Shown: one piece after another, positions 7,416 to 16,998 of the stretch
Position numbering within the stretch: the stretch's first letter is position 1
How the letters are laid out: each line of letters opens with the position of its first letter
DNA from: an uncultured Aquimarina sp.
Lineage (GTDB): Bacteria; Bacteroidota; Bacteroidia; Flavobacteriales; Flavobacteriaceae
Assembly (NCBI GenBank): GCA_947498775.1
Contig: CANMLL010000010.1
Span: 1-64,000, forward strand
DNA length: 64,000 nucleotides
Direction of reading: 5' to 3'
The notes under the pieces: model-generated
Seen by the model: only the letters and a program-made list of their open reading frames with translations
Database searches by the model: none
What the model was told of the DNA's origin: nothing
Translations under genes and position numbers: made by a program

Positions 7416-7541
7416 TCGGGCAGGGATAGGAACGATATCCTTTTTTGTTTTTTGTGCCTTAGGTATAGGCTGAGCCTGTCGAAGTGTTTTCGAAGGTAAA
7501 AAAATAAAAAAGATTAAGTGGATAGCCCGGTTCAGCCCGCC
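7416..7541 (+). repeat. Dispersed intergenic repeat, copy 2
   Basis: It carries CAGGGATAGGAACG, ATCCTTTTTTG, AGGCTGAGCCTGTCGAAG, a run of TAAAAAAATAAAAAAGAT, and GATAGCCCGGTTCAGCCCGCC, matching the reverse complement of 5063-5185. It ends 13 bases before the lepA start. Confidence 0.75.
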
Positions 7542-7554
7542 AAATAAATTGCAT

Positions 7555-9351
7555 ATGAAGAACATTAGAAATTTTTGCATTATTGCACATATTGACCATG
7601 GTAAAAGTACGCTGGCAGATCGATTATTGGATTTTACAGGATCGGTGACTGCTCGTGAGGCGCAAGCACAACTGTTGGACAGTATGGATCTGGAGCGTGA
7701 ACGAGGGATTACAATCAAGAGTCATGCCATCCAGATGGAGTATACACACAAAGGAGAGGAATATATCCTGAACCTGATTGACACTCCTGGTCACGTAGAT
7801 TTTTCTTATGAAGTTTCGCGTTCGATTGCAGCGTGCGAAGGAGCATTACTGGTGGTAGATGCTGCACAAAGTATACAAGCACAAACGATTTCTAATTTAT
7901 ATCTGGCCCTGGAAAATGATCTGGAAATTATCCCGGTACTCAATAAGGTAGATTTACCTAGTGCCAATCCCGAAGAGGTGACCGATGATATTGTTGATCT
8001 TTTGGGTTGTGCGATAGAAGATGTTATTCCGGCAAGTGCTAAAACAGGAATAGGAATTGAAGAAATTCTTACGGCTATTATAGAACGCGTTCCGGCACCA
8101 GAAGGAAACCCTGAAGAACCATTACAGGCATTGATTTTTGATTCGGTGTATAATTCGTTTAGAGGAGTTGAAACATATTTTAGAGTAATAAATGGTGAAA
8201 TTAGAAAAGGGCAACATATTAAATTTGTAGCTACAGGAAAAAACTATTTTGCAGATGAAATAGGGACATTAAAATTAAACCAGGTACCAAAACAAGTGGT
8301 TAAAACAGGGGATGTAGGGTATCTAATCACAGGGATTAAAGATGCACGTGAGGTAAAAGTAGGAGACACGATCACAGATGCCAAAACCCCTACCCAAAAC
8401 GCTATCGAAGGGTTTGAAGATGTAAAACCAATGGTTTTTGCAGGAATTTACCCGGTAGATACCGAAGATTATGAAGAGCTAAGAGCATCTATGGAGAAAC
8501 TGCAACTTAATGATGCTTCTTTGGTATTTGTACCAGAGAGTTCTGCCGCATTAGGATTTGGTTTTCGATGTGGGTTCCTGGGGATGCTACATATGGAGAT
8601 TATCCAGGAGCGATTGGAGCGCGAGTTTAATATGACCGTGATCACTACGGTGCCTAACGTATCATACCACGCTTTTACCAATAAGAATCCAGATGATATT
8701 ATTATCGTGAATAATCCATCAGATTTACCTGATCCTTCTTCTATGAATCGCGTTGAAGAACCCTATATTAAAGCTTCTATTATAACCAAATCTGATTTTG
8801 TGGGCGCTGTAATGTCTTTATGTATAGAGAAACGCGGCGAAATTACGAATCAAACGTATTTGACAACCGAGCGGGTTGAATTGACCTTTGATATGCCGCT
8901 AGCAGAAATTGTTTTTGATTTTTATGATCGATTGAAAACGGTATCAAAAGGATATGCTTCGTTTGATTATGCACCGATTGGTTTGCGTGCTTCTAAACTC
9001 GTAAAAGTAGATATTTTACTTAACGGAAATATCGTAGATGCATTATCTGCATTATTGCATAAGGATAATGCTTATGATATCGGTAAAAAGATTTGTGAGA
9101 AATTAAAAGAATTAATTCCACGTCAGCAATTTGACATTCCAATCCAGGCAGCAATTGGTGCTAAGTTTATAGCTCGTGAAACGGTAAAAGCATTGCGAAA
9201 AGATGTAACAGCCAAATGTTACGGAGGAGATATTTCGCGTAAGCGTAAATTGCTTGAAAAACAAAAGAAAGGTAAGAAACGTATGCGCCAGGTGGGTAAT
9301 GTAGAAATCCCGCAAGAAGCATTTATGGCGGTATTAAAACTTAACGATTAA
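7555..9351 (+). CDS. lepA: Elongation factor 4 (LepA), ribosome back-translocase
   Basis: A 598-aa translational GTPase that binds the ribosome and affects initiation and stalled elongation. The order is GTPase domain with G1 [10 protein letters not shown]2 GIT, G3 DTPGH, G4 NKVD; then domain 2, domain 3, the EF-G-like domain 5 and the LepA-specific C-terminal domain ending [12 protein letters not shown], with [17 protein letters not shown]. Length is typical. The ATG at 7555 gives the usual [17 protein letters not shown] start; a TTG two codons earlier is open but unnecessary. Confidence 0.97.
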   Translation: MKNIRNFCIIAHIDHGKSTLADRLLDFTGSVTAREAQAQLLDSMDLERERGITIKSHAIQMEYTHKGEEYILNLIDTPGHVDFSYEVSRSIAACEGALLVVDAAQSIQAQTISNLYLALENDLEIIPVLNKVDLPSANPEEVTDDIVDLLGCAIEDVIPASAKTGIGIEEILTAIIERVPAPEGNPEEPLQALIFDSVYNSFRGVETYFRVINGEIRKGQHIKFVATGKNYFADEIGTLKLNQVPKQVVKTGDVGYLITGIKDAREVKVGDTITDAKTPTQNAIEGFEDVKPMVFAGIYPVDTEDYEELRASMEKLQLNDASLVFVPESSAALGFGFRCGFLGMLHMEIIQERLEREFNMTVITTVPNVSYHAFTNKNPDDIIIVNNPSDLPDPSSMNRVEEPYIKASIITKSDFVGAVMSLCIEKRGEITNQTYLTTERVELTFDMPLAEIVFDFYDRLKTVSKGYASFDYAPIGLRASKLVKVDILLNGNIVDALSALLHKDNAYDIGKKICEKLKELIPRQQFDIPIQAAIGAKFIARETVKALRKDVTAKCYGGDISRKRKLLEKQKKGKKRMRQVGNVEIPQEAFMAVLKLND

Positions 9352-9585
9352 TCAAATCTCAGGGGTCAGGGTTCGACTCTTGTTTTTAATACCTTCATGT
9401 GTAAATTGTCACTTAAAATAATACGTTAGAGATAGCTTGTATTGTAGGAATTTGGGGCTTTATTTAAAACAAAATCATCGATAAAAAGTATTTTTTATTC
9501 GATTAAGTACGTTTTTCCGTTATATTTTTTTAAATTGCATCGAATTCATAATCTCAAGAGATTAGTCTAAACAACTAAACTAGCT

Positions 9586-9666
9586 ATGCAAAATCTATCC
9601 CCAACTCGTATTCCGATCTACATATATCTTTTTGTTATCTCAATAGTTTTGGCCTGTATTTCATGA
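9586..9666 (+). CDS. Tiny hydrophobic ORF, 26 aa, doubtful
   Basis: An ATG-started frame with the sequence pattern of a single membrane helix ending in ACIS just before the stop. It lies in the 377-base gap between lepA and the HAD phosphatase, where I see no other gene. It could be a small membrane peptide, a truncated lipoprotein signal or chance. Confidence 0.2.
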   Translation: MQNLSPTRIPIYIYLFVISIVLACIS

Positions 9667-9728
9667 AGTAATATAGCTGTTGATGCTATATAGAAAACTA
9701 TCTTTCTGAGATAAAATTTTAAGAAATA

Positions 9729-10547
9729 TTATACAATGGTAGCTTTTTTGGCTTCTATCATTTTGTGTAGCATATATTCTACACCATTATCGTTATTACT
9801 TTTTGTAGTGTAATTGGCAATGGCTTTGACGTTGGGATGTGCATTTTCCATAGCAAAGCTATAGGTAGCCCTTGTCATCATTTCAAGATCATTATTATAA
9901 TCTCCAAATACCATGGTTTCTTCGGGTAAAATGTTATGATTTTTTTGCAGTTGCTGCAAGGCATATCCTTTGTTGGCGAGATTATGCGATAGATCCAGCC
10001 ATATTTCTCCAGACACCTTTACTTTTAACCTGCCTTCGAGATGCTTCAGTGCTGGATATAGGTATTTTTCTGATCCTTTTTGATTGCAAATGGCTATTTT
10101 AAGGTATAGATCATCCATCACTTCAGAAAGGTCTTCTACTATTTCGTATCGGTCATAATATTCGGTAAACATGTTCACAAAATCTTGGCCATAATCTTCG
10201 ATATACCCTTTTTTTCGTCCGCAAAGAATTACTTGAGAACCTTCCAGATCTCTGACTATATCCAGAAGTTCTAAGTAGGTTTCACGATCAATTACTGTGG
10301 TTTGTAATTCTTTATCTTTTTGCATGGTGAGTGCTCCATTTTCGGCAATCACATAGATATCGTCTTTAATAGGTTTTAGCTTATCGATGATACTATAATA
10401 TTGCCTTCCGCTAGCGGCAACAAAGGTTACCCCTAGACTATGTAGCTCTTCAAAAAGCTCGAAGAAATGATGACTTACTTCTCCCTTAGAATTAAGAAGC
10501 GTACCATCCATATCGGTAGAAACCAGTTTGATTTTAGATAAATCCAT
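9729..10547 (-). CDS. Cof-type HAD-IIB phosphatase
   Basis: A 272-aa cytoplasmic phosphatase of the haloacid dehalogenase superfamily, Cof/YbiV class, which dephosphorylates sugar phosphates or similar small molecules. Motif I is DMDGTLL (nucleophile Asp near residue 12), motif II is the AASGRQ stretch near residue 60, motif III the Lys in the NKGYALQ segment, and motif IV GDYNNDLEMM. Between motif II and III lies the type IIB cap. The substrate cannot be predicted. It is a single gene. The region upstream of its start contains the inverted repeat at 10645-10815. Confidence 0.9.
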   Translation of the reverse strand: MDLSKIKLVSTDMDGTLLNSKGEVSHHFFELFEELHSLGVTFVAASGRQYYSIIDKLKPIKDDIYVIAENGALTMQKDKELQTTVIDRETYLELLDIVRDLEGSQVILCGRKKGYIEDYGQDFVNMFTEYYDRYEIVEDLSEVMDDLYLKIAICNQKGSEKYLYPALKHLEGRLKVKVSGEIWLDLSHNLANKGYALQQLQKNHNILPEETMVFGDYNNDLEMMTRATYSFAMENAHPNVKAIANYTTKSNNDNGVEYMLHKMIEAKKATIV

Positions 10548-10644
10548 AATAATTACAATTTTAAGCAGTAAAGGTATAAGAGTTTGTTTTAAAAATAGGA
10601 TGATTTATGTGAAGATAATATTAATTTAGCTTAATACAGTTTCT

Positions 10645-10815
10645 TGTCATTCCAACCCTTCGTCTATCGCTCAGGATAAACTTTGGCTGGAATCTAAAAT
10701 TTTAGTATTTAAATTATGAGTATGTCTCAGTATATTTTTAATTATATTGATATGTAATACATTTGAGTTTAAATAATTTATGAAAAATAGATTCCGGCCT
10801 ATGCCGGAATGACAA
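10645..10815. repeat. Inverted-repeat element TGTCATTCCA ... GGAATGACA
   Basis: The left part (10645-10692) begins TGTCATTCCAACCCTTCGTC and the right part (10790-10815) ends ATTCCGGCCTATGCCGGAAT followed by GACA. The ends are complementary. It belongs to the same general class as 28321-28393. Its right end overlaps the first in-frame ATG of the yjbQ frame, which argues that yjbQ begins at the next ATG. Confidence 0.6.
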
Positions 10816-10820
10816 AGCGC

Positions 10821-11267
10821 ATGAAATTCTTCCAAAAGGAAATACGATTAAATCCATATCCAAGAGGCTTTCATTTGATAACCGAAAAGGTTATTTCTGA
10901 AATTCCGGAAATAAAACAGATTAAAATAGGACAATTTCAGGTATTCATAAAGCATACTTCGGCAAGTTTAACGATTAATGAAAATGCCGACCCGACGGTA
11001 AGACAAGATTTTGAAAGCCATATGAATAGTATGGTTCCCGAAAATGCTTCGTATTATATTCATACCTACGAGGGCCCCGATGATATGCCTGCCCATATTA
11101 AAGCTTCACTTATGGGAGCCTCGGTAAAAATACCGATTACCAACGGACGATTAAACCTTGGTACATGGCAAGGAATCTACCTATGCGAGCATCGAGATTA
11201 TGGTGGATCGCGTAAGTTAGTATTGACTGCTTATGGAAGCCCCCTAACCCCCAAAGGGGGAATATAA
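10821..11267 (+). CDS. YjbQ family protein (secondary thiamine-phosphate synthase fold)
   Basis: A 148-aa YjbQ/UPF0047 protein. The family has weak thiamine-phosphate synthase activity in some members; its real role is open. Conserved parts are RGFHLIT, VFIKHTSASLTINENADP (His in the active site, near residue 49), the YEGPDDMPAHIKASLMG stretch, and LGTWQGIYLCEHRDYGG. An ATG four codons earlier lies inside a repeat, so the ATG at 10821 is chosen. The last eight residues (PLTPKGGI) are encoded by the inverted repeat at 11237-11262, so the native C-terminus has been replaced by element sequence. Confidence 0.9.
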   Translation: MKFFQKEIRLNPYPRGFHLITEKVISEIPEIKQIKIGQFQVFIKHTSASLTINENADPTVRQDFESHMNSMVPENASYYIHTYEGPDDMPAHIKASLMGASVKIPITNGRLNLGTWQGIYLCEHRDYGGSRKLVLTAYGSPLTPKGGI

Positions 11268-11360
11268 AAAAGACACCCATTATCTACATAATGGGTGTCT
11301 TTTTTGTTTAAATAATTTCCTAAAAACTATAGAATTCCCCCTTTGGGGGTTAGGGGGCTT
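11237..11360. mobile_element. GC-rich inverted-repeat element, intergenic copy
   Basis: Two 26-base arms that are perfect reverse complements (11237-11262 and 11335-11360). Each arm contains GCCCCCTAACCCCC-AAA-GGGGG, that is a small hairpin within the arm. Between them lies a Rho-independent terminator. The left arm supplies the last codons of yjbQ and the right arm ends exactly in the stop codon of the convergent gene. The ends of the insertions inside ileS (49080-49165, 50344-50781) belong to the same family. Confidence 0.85.
11265..11306. terminator. Bidirectional terminator between yjbQ and the convergent membrane gene
   Basis: A long stem (AAAAAGACACCCATTAT against ATAATGGGTGTCTTTTT) with short loop and A/T runs on both sides, so it can serve both convergent genes. 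Confidence 0.85.
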
Positions 11361-11799
11361 AAAACCACTGTGCCCAAGGAATTCTGGACAACATCAAAAT
11401 CCATGCTAGCGTATAAAAAATAGCCAACATCTTGAATTTTGGTGTAGACGTAAGTTTCTTCTTATGTTTAGAATATCCCATGGTGATAAAAACGATCATC
11501 AAAATCATGGTTAAAGGATGCTCAACATTGTATAAACGTAATGTAGCATCTTTCATAATTTCTCCCATACTATGGGCTCCCGAAAACCAAACTACAAGAG
11601 GTGATACAAAGAAAATTATGATTCCGATCAGCAATTGAATATGAGAAACAATAAGTGCAAAAAGCGAAACTCTAAAGTCTTTTGGAGCATACTCTCTTTT
11701 ACTGAAAAAACCAGCAAGGGCATTAATAGTAGCCAGTGTAACAATAAGTAATACAAGATAAGCCCAGTAGGAGTGAACGATTTGAATAGCTTCGTACAT
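11359..11799 (-). CDS. Four-helix membrane protein, hypothetical
   Basis: A 146-aa inner-membrane protein with four helices (about 10-30, 45-68, 80-105 partly amphipathic, 120-140). His residues occur in helix ends (IVHSYWAY near residue 6, VSHIQLLIG near 54, VEHPLTM near 95), as in small cytochrome-b-like proteins of Bacteroidetes, but haem binding is not proved. An earlier ATG at 11850 would extend it by 17 residues; the ATG at 11799 directly precedes the membrane helix and is preferred. Its stop codon coincides with the end of the GC-rich element. Confidence 0.7.
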   Translation of the reverse strand: MYEAIQIVHSYWAYLVLLIVTLATINALAGFFSKREYAPKDFRVSLFALIVSHIQLLIGIIIFFVSPLVVWFSGAHSMGEIMKDATLRLYNVEHPLTMILMIVFITMGYSKHKKKLTSTPKFKMLAIFYTLAWILMLSRIPWAQWF

Positions 11800-11840
11800 A
11801 ATGATGTTTGTTTTTTTCAAAGGTAAGTAATATGAATAAA

Positions 11841-11870
11841 AAAACCTCATTCGATTTTGAATGAGGTTTT
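11841..11870. terminator. Terminator downstream of the TonB receptor gene at 11897-14647
   Basis: Stem AAAACCTCATTC against GAATGAGGTTTT. It lies downstream of the minus-strand receptor gene and just upstream of the membrane protein start at 11799. Confidence 0.8.
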
Positions 11871-11896
11871 TAATAATTGGTTGGCTACTTTATTCT

Positions 11897-14647
11897 CTAA
11901 AGATTATTAATAATCAACCCTACATAGTATTGACTACCAATGAATCCAGATCCTATAGCAGTATAGTATTCATCACCGCCAATGTTGTTGGCTCCTATTT
12001 TTAATGTAGACTTTAGTTTTGGAACAGTATAGTTTATTTGTGCATTAATCACAGTGTATGAAGGAATAGCTCCATCTCCAAAATCAGATTCCCAGAAATA
12101 CTCATCACTCCATATAAAGTTAGTGTTAAAACCAAAGTTTTTAAACAATTGGTCATTCCCAATCGAAGCTTTTACTTTATGCTTTGGTGTATTAAAGCTA
12201 CTTCTAAAATCAGGATCTTCGTCCTGATCAAAATCTTGTTCTGCAAACGTATAATTTACACTAAGATCAAAACCTTTGACTTGTGCTGTAATTCCGCCTA
12301 TAAAACCATAGGAGTTAATATCAACATCAGAATTAGTAGAGGCAACAAATAATTTACTGGTTGTAAGTGTTGAAATAGCTCCTAATGCTTCAGCCTGTTC
12401 TTCGGGAGTACCATTTACATCACCGACTCCGGGAACTATAACTGTTTCATTAGCAATGAAATCTTCGTATTGGTTGTAATATATACTACCATCTAAAATA
12501 ACGGTTCCAAACTGCGCTCTATATCCTAATTCATATGCTGTAACTTTCTCTGGTTTTACAACATCAATATTTGCAGGTGTTGGATTACCCGCAGCAACAG
12601 AACTTGCAGAGTATGAGTTTTCATAAGCATCTCTACCAGTTATTGTATTACCAGCAACATCTTGCACTACAAATCTATCTAAGTTATCTGGAGCAGAACC
12701 GACCAAAGTTTGGGTTTCAATGTCTAGACCTATATATAAATCTTGAGTAGTTGGATTTCTAAATCCTGTTTGTATAGAAGCACGTACATTACGATTCCTT
12801 TTTGCTCCTAAGGTATATCCTATAGAAAATCTTGGAGAAAAATTACCATCAAATAACTCAGATTTGTCATAACGTACAGAACCTGTTAATTTTAATCGAT
12901 CGTCTGCTAACTTCTTTTGTATCTGCGTATATACCCCATATTCAGAATATTTAATAGGACCATCAATATCAGTAAATACTGTACCTTCTGAATCTAATTT
13001 ATACTCCCTAAAAGATCCACCTATTTGGATGTCTGCAAAATTACTTGTCAAGTGGCTAAAGTTGTAATTTGCATCTGCGTGTCTAAAAGAAGATTTCTCT
13101 ACGAATTTGGATCCTCCTGCACTAAGATCTGGATTAGTAGTTACTTGATCAAAAGCGCTTTGAAATTCTGGTGTTCCAGGGATTAAACGCCCTGTTTCTG
13201 CAACATTTCTTGCTGTTTGGTGCGCCTGATCCTCTGGGAGTCCGGCAGCTCTAGATCGAGCAAATGCTACTGCATATTCTGTAAACCAATCTTGATCACT
13301 TTTCCACGCTCTATTAATATTAAGTCCTGTGAATCTAATATCATAAGAATCTCCTGCATCTTCAGCAGTAATGTATCCTCTTACAAAGAAGTTATCATTT
13401 TTAACTTCTAATTTGTGTTGTTGTAAGAAGAAATTACGCAATGATGTTCTGTTGGCATCTTGAGTTACTGTAGTACCTCTACCTAGCTTACCGGTATAAA
13501 TAACTTCAAAATCATTTGCAAAAGGTTTGTAATGCAATGATGCATCAAACTTCAAACTTTCGGCATCATTCTCATTAAGATCAGATTCGTCATATCCTGT
13601 TCTGCTTATGATAACAGATTGATCTGGAAGAAAGTCAGCTTCCTGCTGCGTCAAAACATTTCCTGTTACCAATAAAGGACCAAGAAATCCGATAGGTGAA
13701 GCGACCTCATCTCCATAAACATTTACACCGTCATAGTTTAAACTATTTTCTCTGTTAGCGCCGGGAGTATTCAAATCTCTTTTATCTGCAGCTAACCAAT
13801 CTGTACCACTAAGGATAGAGAGATTAGCCTTTGCAGCAAATTTATCTGAAAACGCATGCGCCATTCTAACTCCTACATCATAAAATTCATTGTCGCCAGC
13901 AGCTTCTTGAGAAGTAATACCTCCTTTTGCATACGCACTGATCCCTTGGTGATCAAATGGGCTTTTACTATTCATAAATAAAATACCGTTAAAGGCATTC
14001 GCTCCATATAGTGCAGAAGAAGCTCCTGGTAGCAGTTCAATACTTTGAACATCTAACTCACTCATCCCTACAAGGTTTCCTACTACAAAATTCAACGCAG
14101 GAGCAGTATTATCCATACCGTCTATCAATTGTACGAATCGTGTATTAGCAAATGTAGCAAAACCTCTCGTGTTGATTGATTTAAGCGTTAAACTATTCGT
14201 GTTAACATCTACACCTTTTAAATTTTCAAGGGCTCCATAAAAATCTGCAGATGCTGCATTTTTAACCTCTTTTATACCATACCGTTCAATACTCACCGGA
14301 GATTCAAATAAACGTTCTGGAGCACGAGATGCAGAGATTACTAACTCATCTAAGAACGTAATATCTTCAAGGACAATGGTAACATCTTTTGTTTCTGAAG
14401 TGACAACAAATGTGGCATCGTCAAACCCAATACTACTTGCTAATAGCGTTAAGGGATAATCTTTGTCTGTAGTTAATGAGAAATTTCCATCAAAATCTGA
14501 AATTGTAGAAACAGAAGTTCCTTTTACTGTAATACTAACGCCAGGAATTGGTTGATCGAAACCATCAATTACCCTACCATCGACTACATTTTGCGCAATA
14601 CCAATGGTACTGACCAAAAGCATTAAAATTAGTGAAATTGCTTTCAT
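11897..14647 (-). CDS. TonB-dependent outer-membrane receptor
   Basis: A 916-aa protein with a signal peptide (residues 1-18, cut after IGIAQ). Residues about 20-105 form a CarboxypepD_reg-like domain (VDGRVIDGFDQPIPGVSI), residues about 115-240 the plug with the LDELVISASR TonB-box-like region and the GANAFNGILFM plug end, and the remaining 670 residues a 22-strand barrel ending in a beta strand. No SusD partner follows, so it is not a standard glycan-uptake pair; the substrate may be a metal complex, vitamin or peptide. A possible -7 box (TAGTTTTG on the minus strand, 14715-14722) lies 68 bases upstream. Confidence 0.93.
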   Translation of the reverse strand: MKAISLILMLLVSTIGIAQNVVDGRVIDGFDQPIPGVSITVKGTSVSTISDFDGNFSLTTDKDYPLTLLASSIGFDDATFVVTSETKDVTIVLEDITFLDELVISASRAPERLFESPVSIERYGIKEVKNAASADFYGALENLKGVDVNTNSLTLKSINTRGFATFANTRFVQLIDGMDNTAPALNFVVGNLVGMSELDVQSIELLPGASSALYGANAFNGILFMNSKSPFDHQGISAYAKGGITSQEAAGDNEFYDVGVRMAHAFSDKFAAKANLSILSGTDWLAADKRDLNTPGANRENSLNYDGVNVYGDEVASPIGFLGPLLVTGNVLTQQEADFLPDQSVIISRTGYDESDLNENDAESLKFDASLHYKPFANDFEVIYTGKLGRGTTVTQDANRTSLRNFFLQQHKLEVKNDNFFVRGYITAEDAGDSYDIRFTGLNINRAWKSDQDWFTEYAVAFARSRAAGLPEDQAHQTARNVAETGRLIPGTPEFQSAFDQVTTNPDLSAGGSKFVEKSSFRHADANYNFSHLTSNFADIQIGGSFREYKLDSEGTVFTDIDGPIKYSEYGVYTQIQKKLADDRLKLTGSVRYDKSELFDGNFSPRFSIGYTLGAKRNRNVRASIQTGFRNPTTQDLYIGLDIETQTLVGSAPDNLDRFVVQDVAGNTITGRDAYENSYSASSVAAGNPTPANIDVVKPEKVTAYELGYRAQFGTVILDGSIYYNQYEDFIANETVIVPGVGDVNGTPEEQAEALGAISTLTTSKLFVASTNSDVDINSYGFIGGITAQVKGFDLSVNYTFAEQDFDQDEDPDFRSSFNTPKHKVKASIGNDQLFKNFGFNTNFIWSDEYFWESDFGDGAIPSYTVINAQINYTVPKLKSTLKIGANNIGGDEYYTAIGSGFIGSQYYVGLIINNL

Positions 14648-14714
14648 AAGTAGATTTGTTTATAATTAAGTTGATATTTCCTATGTGTGCATAAGAATTT
14701 TTAAGTTTGGGATG

Positions 14715-14722
14715 CAAAACTA
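14715..14722 (-). promoter_or_regulatory. Possible -7 box of the TonB receptor gene
   Basis: TAGTTTTG on the minus strand fits TAnnTTTG; a good -33 TTG is not seen at the expected distance. Confidence 0.4.
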
Positions 14723-15035
14723 CACTTTTTCACTATAAAAAAAAGTTAAAAATGTTTTTTGTCGTAAAAAAGCGGTTTTTAACGGTATTAAAAAATTATT
14801 GAACTTTGCAAAGGGGTATATGTAAACTTAAAGCATTGATTAAGAAGTGTATACTTGCAAAGAAGTAAGAAAAGCAAATTTATTTTGGGTAATGGATACT
14901 ATATAAGTCTTGTATTAAAATATTCTTGAAGTAAAGAACCCCGGTGCAAGTCCAAGAGGCATTTGTAAGAAACTGATTTTGGTTTCGAGGCAAGCTTCGA
15001 AGCATAAAACGGTTTTAAATCTCGATTATCGAGTA

Positions 15036-15079
15036 AAAAACATATCCCAGCAAACGATCGTTTGTTGGGATATGTTTTT
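15036..15079. terminator. Strong bidirectional hairpin between glmS and the TonB receptor gene
   Basis: A near-perfect 21-base stem (ACATATCCCAGCAAACG half and its complement) flanked by A and T runs; one G-T pair. It stands 60 bases past the glmS stop. The rest of the 491-base gap (14648-15139) contains no gene; 14930-15000 has a GGTGCAAGTCC stretch and short stems that might belong to a small RNA ending at this hairpin, but I cannot show it. Confidence 0.8.
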
Positions 15080-15139
15080 GGGTAAATTTAATCCAATAAA
15101 AAACCTGTAATGGTTATTTAGGACTAGTTAAAATATTAC

Positions 15140-16987
15140 TTATTCTACAGTTACCGACTTGGCTAGATTTCTTGGTTGATCCACATTTTTTTCTAACATT
15201 ACCGCAATATGATACGACAGCAATTGTAAGGGTATTGTTGTAAGCAATGGAGTTAAGAACTCTTCGGTTTCTGGTATTTCTATTACATGATCTGCCAATT
15301 CTTTTACTGTAACATCACCTTCGGTAACAATTCCTATAATTTTTCCTTTCCTGGACTTAATTTCCTGGATATTACTTACCACTTTATCATAATGCCCTTT
15401 TTTGGTAGCGATAACTACTACTGGCATCTGATCATCGATAAGCGCTATGGGTCCGTGTTTCATTTCTGCTGCTGGGTACCCTTCTGCATGGATATACGAA
15501 ATCTCTTTAAGCTTTAAGGCTCCTTCTAATGCAACCGGAAAATTATAACCTCTACCCAAATACAAGAAATTTTTAGAGTTTTTGTAGGTTTCTGCTATCA
15601 GTTTAATATGATCATCGGATTGCAAAGCATCTTTTACTTTTTCTGGGATCCTTTCCAGTTCTTGTAAATAGTAATGAAAGTCACTATTTGATATCGTTCC
15701 TTTTCTCTCTGCTAGTTTTAACGCAATAAGAGAAAGAATTGTAATTTGTGTTGTAAATGCCTTGGTAGAAGCTACTCCTATTTCTGGTCCTGCATGCGTA
15801 TATGCACCTGCATGTGTTTCTCTTGAAATAGAAGAGCCTACAACATTACATACTCCAAAAACAAAAGCTCCTTTTTCTTTGGCTAATTTGATAGCCGCCA
15901 TTGTATCTGCAGTTTCACCACTTTGTGATATTGCAATTATGACATCATCTTGGTGTATTACTGGATTTCGATACCTAAATTCTGAAGCATATTCTACCTC
16001 TACAGGAAGACGAACTAATTCTTCAAAGATGTACTCTGCAACCAAACCTGCGTGCCAAGACGTACCACATGCTATAATTATAATACGTTTTGCATTAAGG
16101 AGTTTTGCCAAATTATCATCAATTCCGGCCATCTTAATGATTCCTTCAGAAACTCGCATTCTACCTCTGAAAGTATCACTTATCGCATTAGGTTGTTCAT
16201 ATATCTCTTTAAGCATGAAGTGATCGTAACCTCCCTTTTCTATCTGCTCAAGGTTGATTTGCAACTCTTGCAGATACGGGTCCACCATACTATCATCTTT
16301 TATCTTTCTTACCTTGATTCCCTTTTTTCTTCTTACGATAGCCATCTCTCCATCTTCAAGGTAGATAGCATTATTAGTATATTCTAAAAAAGGAGAAGCA
16401 TCTGATGCAACAAAAAACTCATCCTCTCCAACTCCTATAGCCAGTGGACTCCCTAATCTAGCTACTACTATTTCATCTGGTTTTTGCTTGTCAAACACAG
16501 CAATTGCGTAGGCTCCAACAGTCTGATTTAATGCTATTTGAACCGCTTTTCCCAGTTTTACATTTTCCTTATTTTTTACATCTTCAATTAAATTAACCAA
16601 TACCTCGGTATCAGTTTCTGAAGTAAAGGTATATCCTCTTTTTAACAATTCTTTTCTAAGGGATTCATAATTTTCTATGATTCCGTTATGAATAATTACT
16701 AAATCTCCAGAATTAGAATAATGAGGGTGAGAGTTTACATCGTTTGGCACACCATGTGTAGCCCATCTTGTATGTCCAATACCAACAGTTCCTTTTGTTG
16801 GAATTTCTTTAACTAAGCGTTCCTCAAGGTCTGCAACTTTACCCTTGGTTTTTGACAACTTTATATCGTTTCCATCATAAAGGGCAATCCCTGCAGAATC
16901 ATACCCTCTATATTCTAATCTTTTTAATCCTTTTAATACAATTGGGTATGCTTCTCTATGTCCAATATATCCTACTATTCCGCACAT
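15140..16987 (-). CDS. glmS: Glutamine--fructose-6-phosphate aminotransferase (isomerizing)
   Basis: A 615-aa enzyme that makes glucosamine-6-phosphate, the first step of UDP-GlcNAc synthesis. The glutaminase domain begins with the catalytic Cys (MCGIVGYIG, Cys 2 before processing) and has GHTRWATHG and HNGIIENY. Two SIS domains follow (about 290-430 and 460-600) with the ACGTSWHAG, SQSGETADT, STKAFTTQ and GRGYNFPVALEGALKLKE motifs. It ends LAKSVTVE as usual. It is the last gene of the GT5-DUF4270-glmS operon, 11 bases after the DUF4270 gene. Confidence 0.97.
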   Translation of the reverse strand: MCGIVGYIGHREAYPIVLKGLKRLEYRGYDSAGIALYDGNDIKLSKTKGKVADLEERLVKEIPTKGTVGIGHTRWATHGVPNDVNSHPHYSNSGDLVIIHNGIIENYESLRKELLKRGYTFTSETDTEVLVNLIEDVKNKENVKLGKAVQIALNQTVGAYAIAVFDKQKPDEIVVARLGSPLAIGVGEDEFFVASDASPFLEYTNNAIYLEDGEMAIVRRKKGIKVRKIKDDSMVDPYLQELQINLEQIEKGGYDHFMLKEIYEQPNAISDTFRGRMRVSEGIIKMAGIDDNLAKLLNAKRIIIIACGTSWHAGLVAEYIFEELVRLPVEVEYASEFRYRNPVIHQDDVIIAISQSGETADTMAAIKLAKEKGAFVFGVCNVVGSSISRETHAGAYTHAGPEIGVASTKAFTTQITILSLIALKLAERKGTISNSDFHYYLQELERIPEKVKDALQSDDHIKLIAETYKNSKNFLYLGRGYNFPVALEGALKLKEISYIHAEGYPAAEMKHGPIALIDDQMPVVVIATKKGHYDKVVSNIQEIKSRKGKIIGIVTEGDVTVKELADHVIEIPETEEFLTPLLTTIPLQLLSYHIAVMLEKNVDQPRNLAKSVTVE

Positions 16988-16998
16988 TATTCAAGTTT

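Noticed and set aside
14935..14965. Cobalamin riboswitch-like GGTGCAAGTCC stretch
   Set aside because: Only one short box resembles the B12 element; the other conserved parts are missing and no plus-strand transport gene follows.
15762..16223. Plus-strand frame of 153 codons inside glmS
   Set aside because: Shadow of the well-conserved glmS gene.
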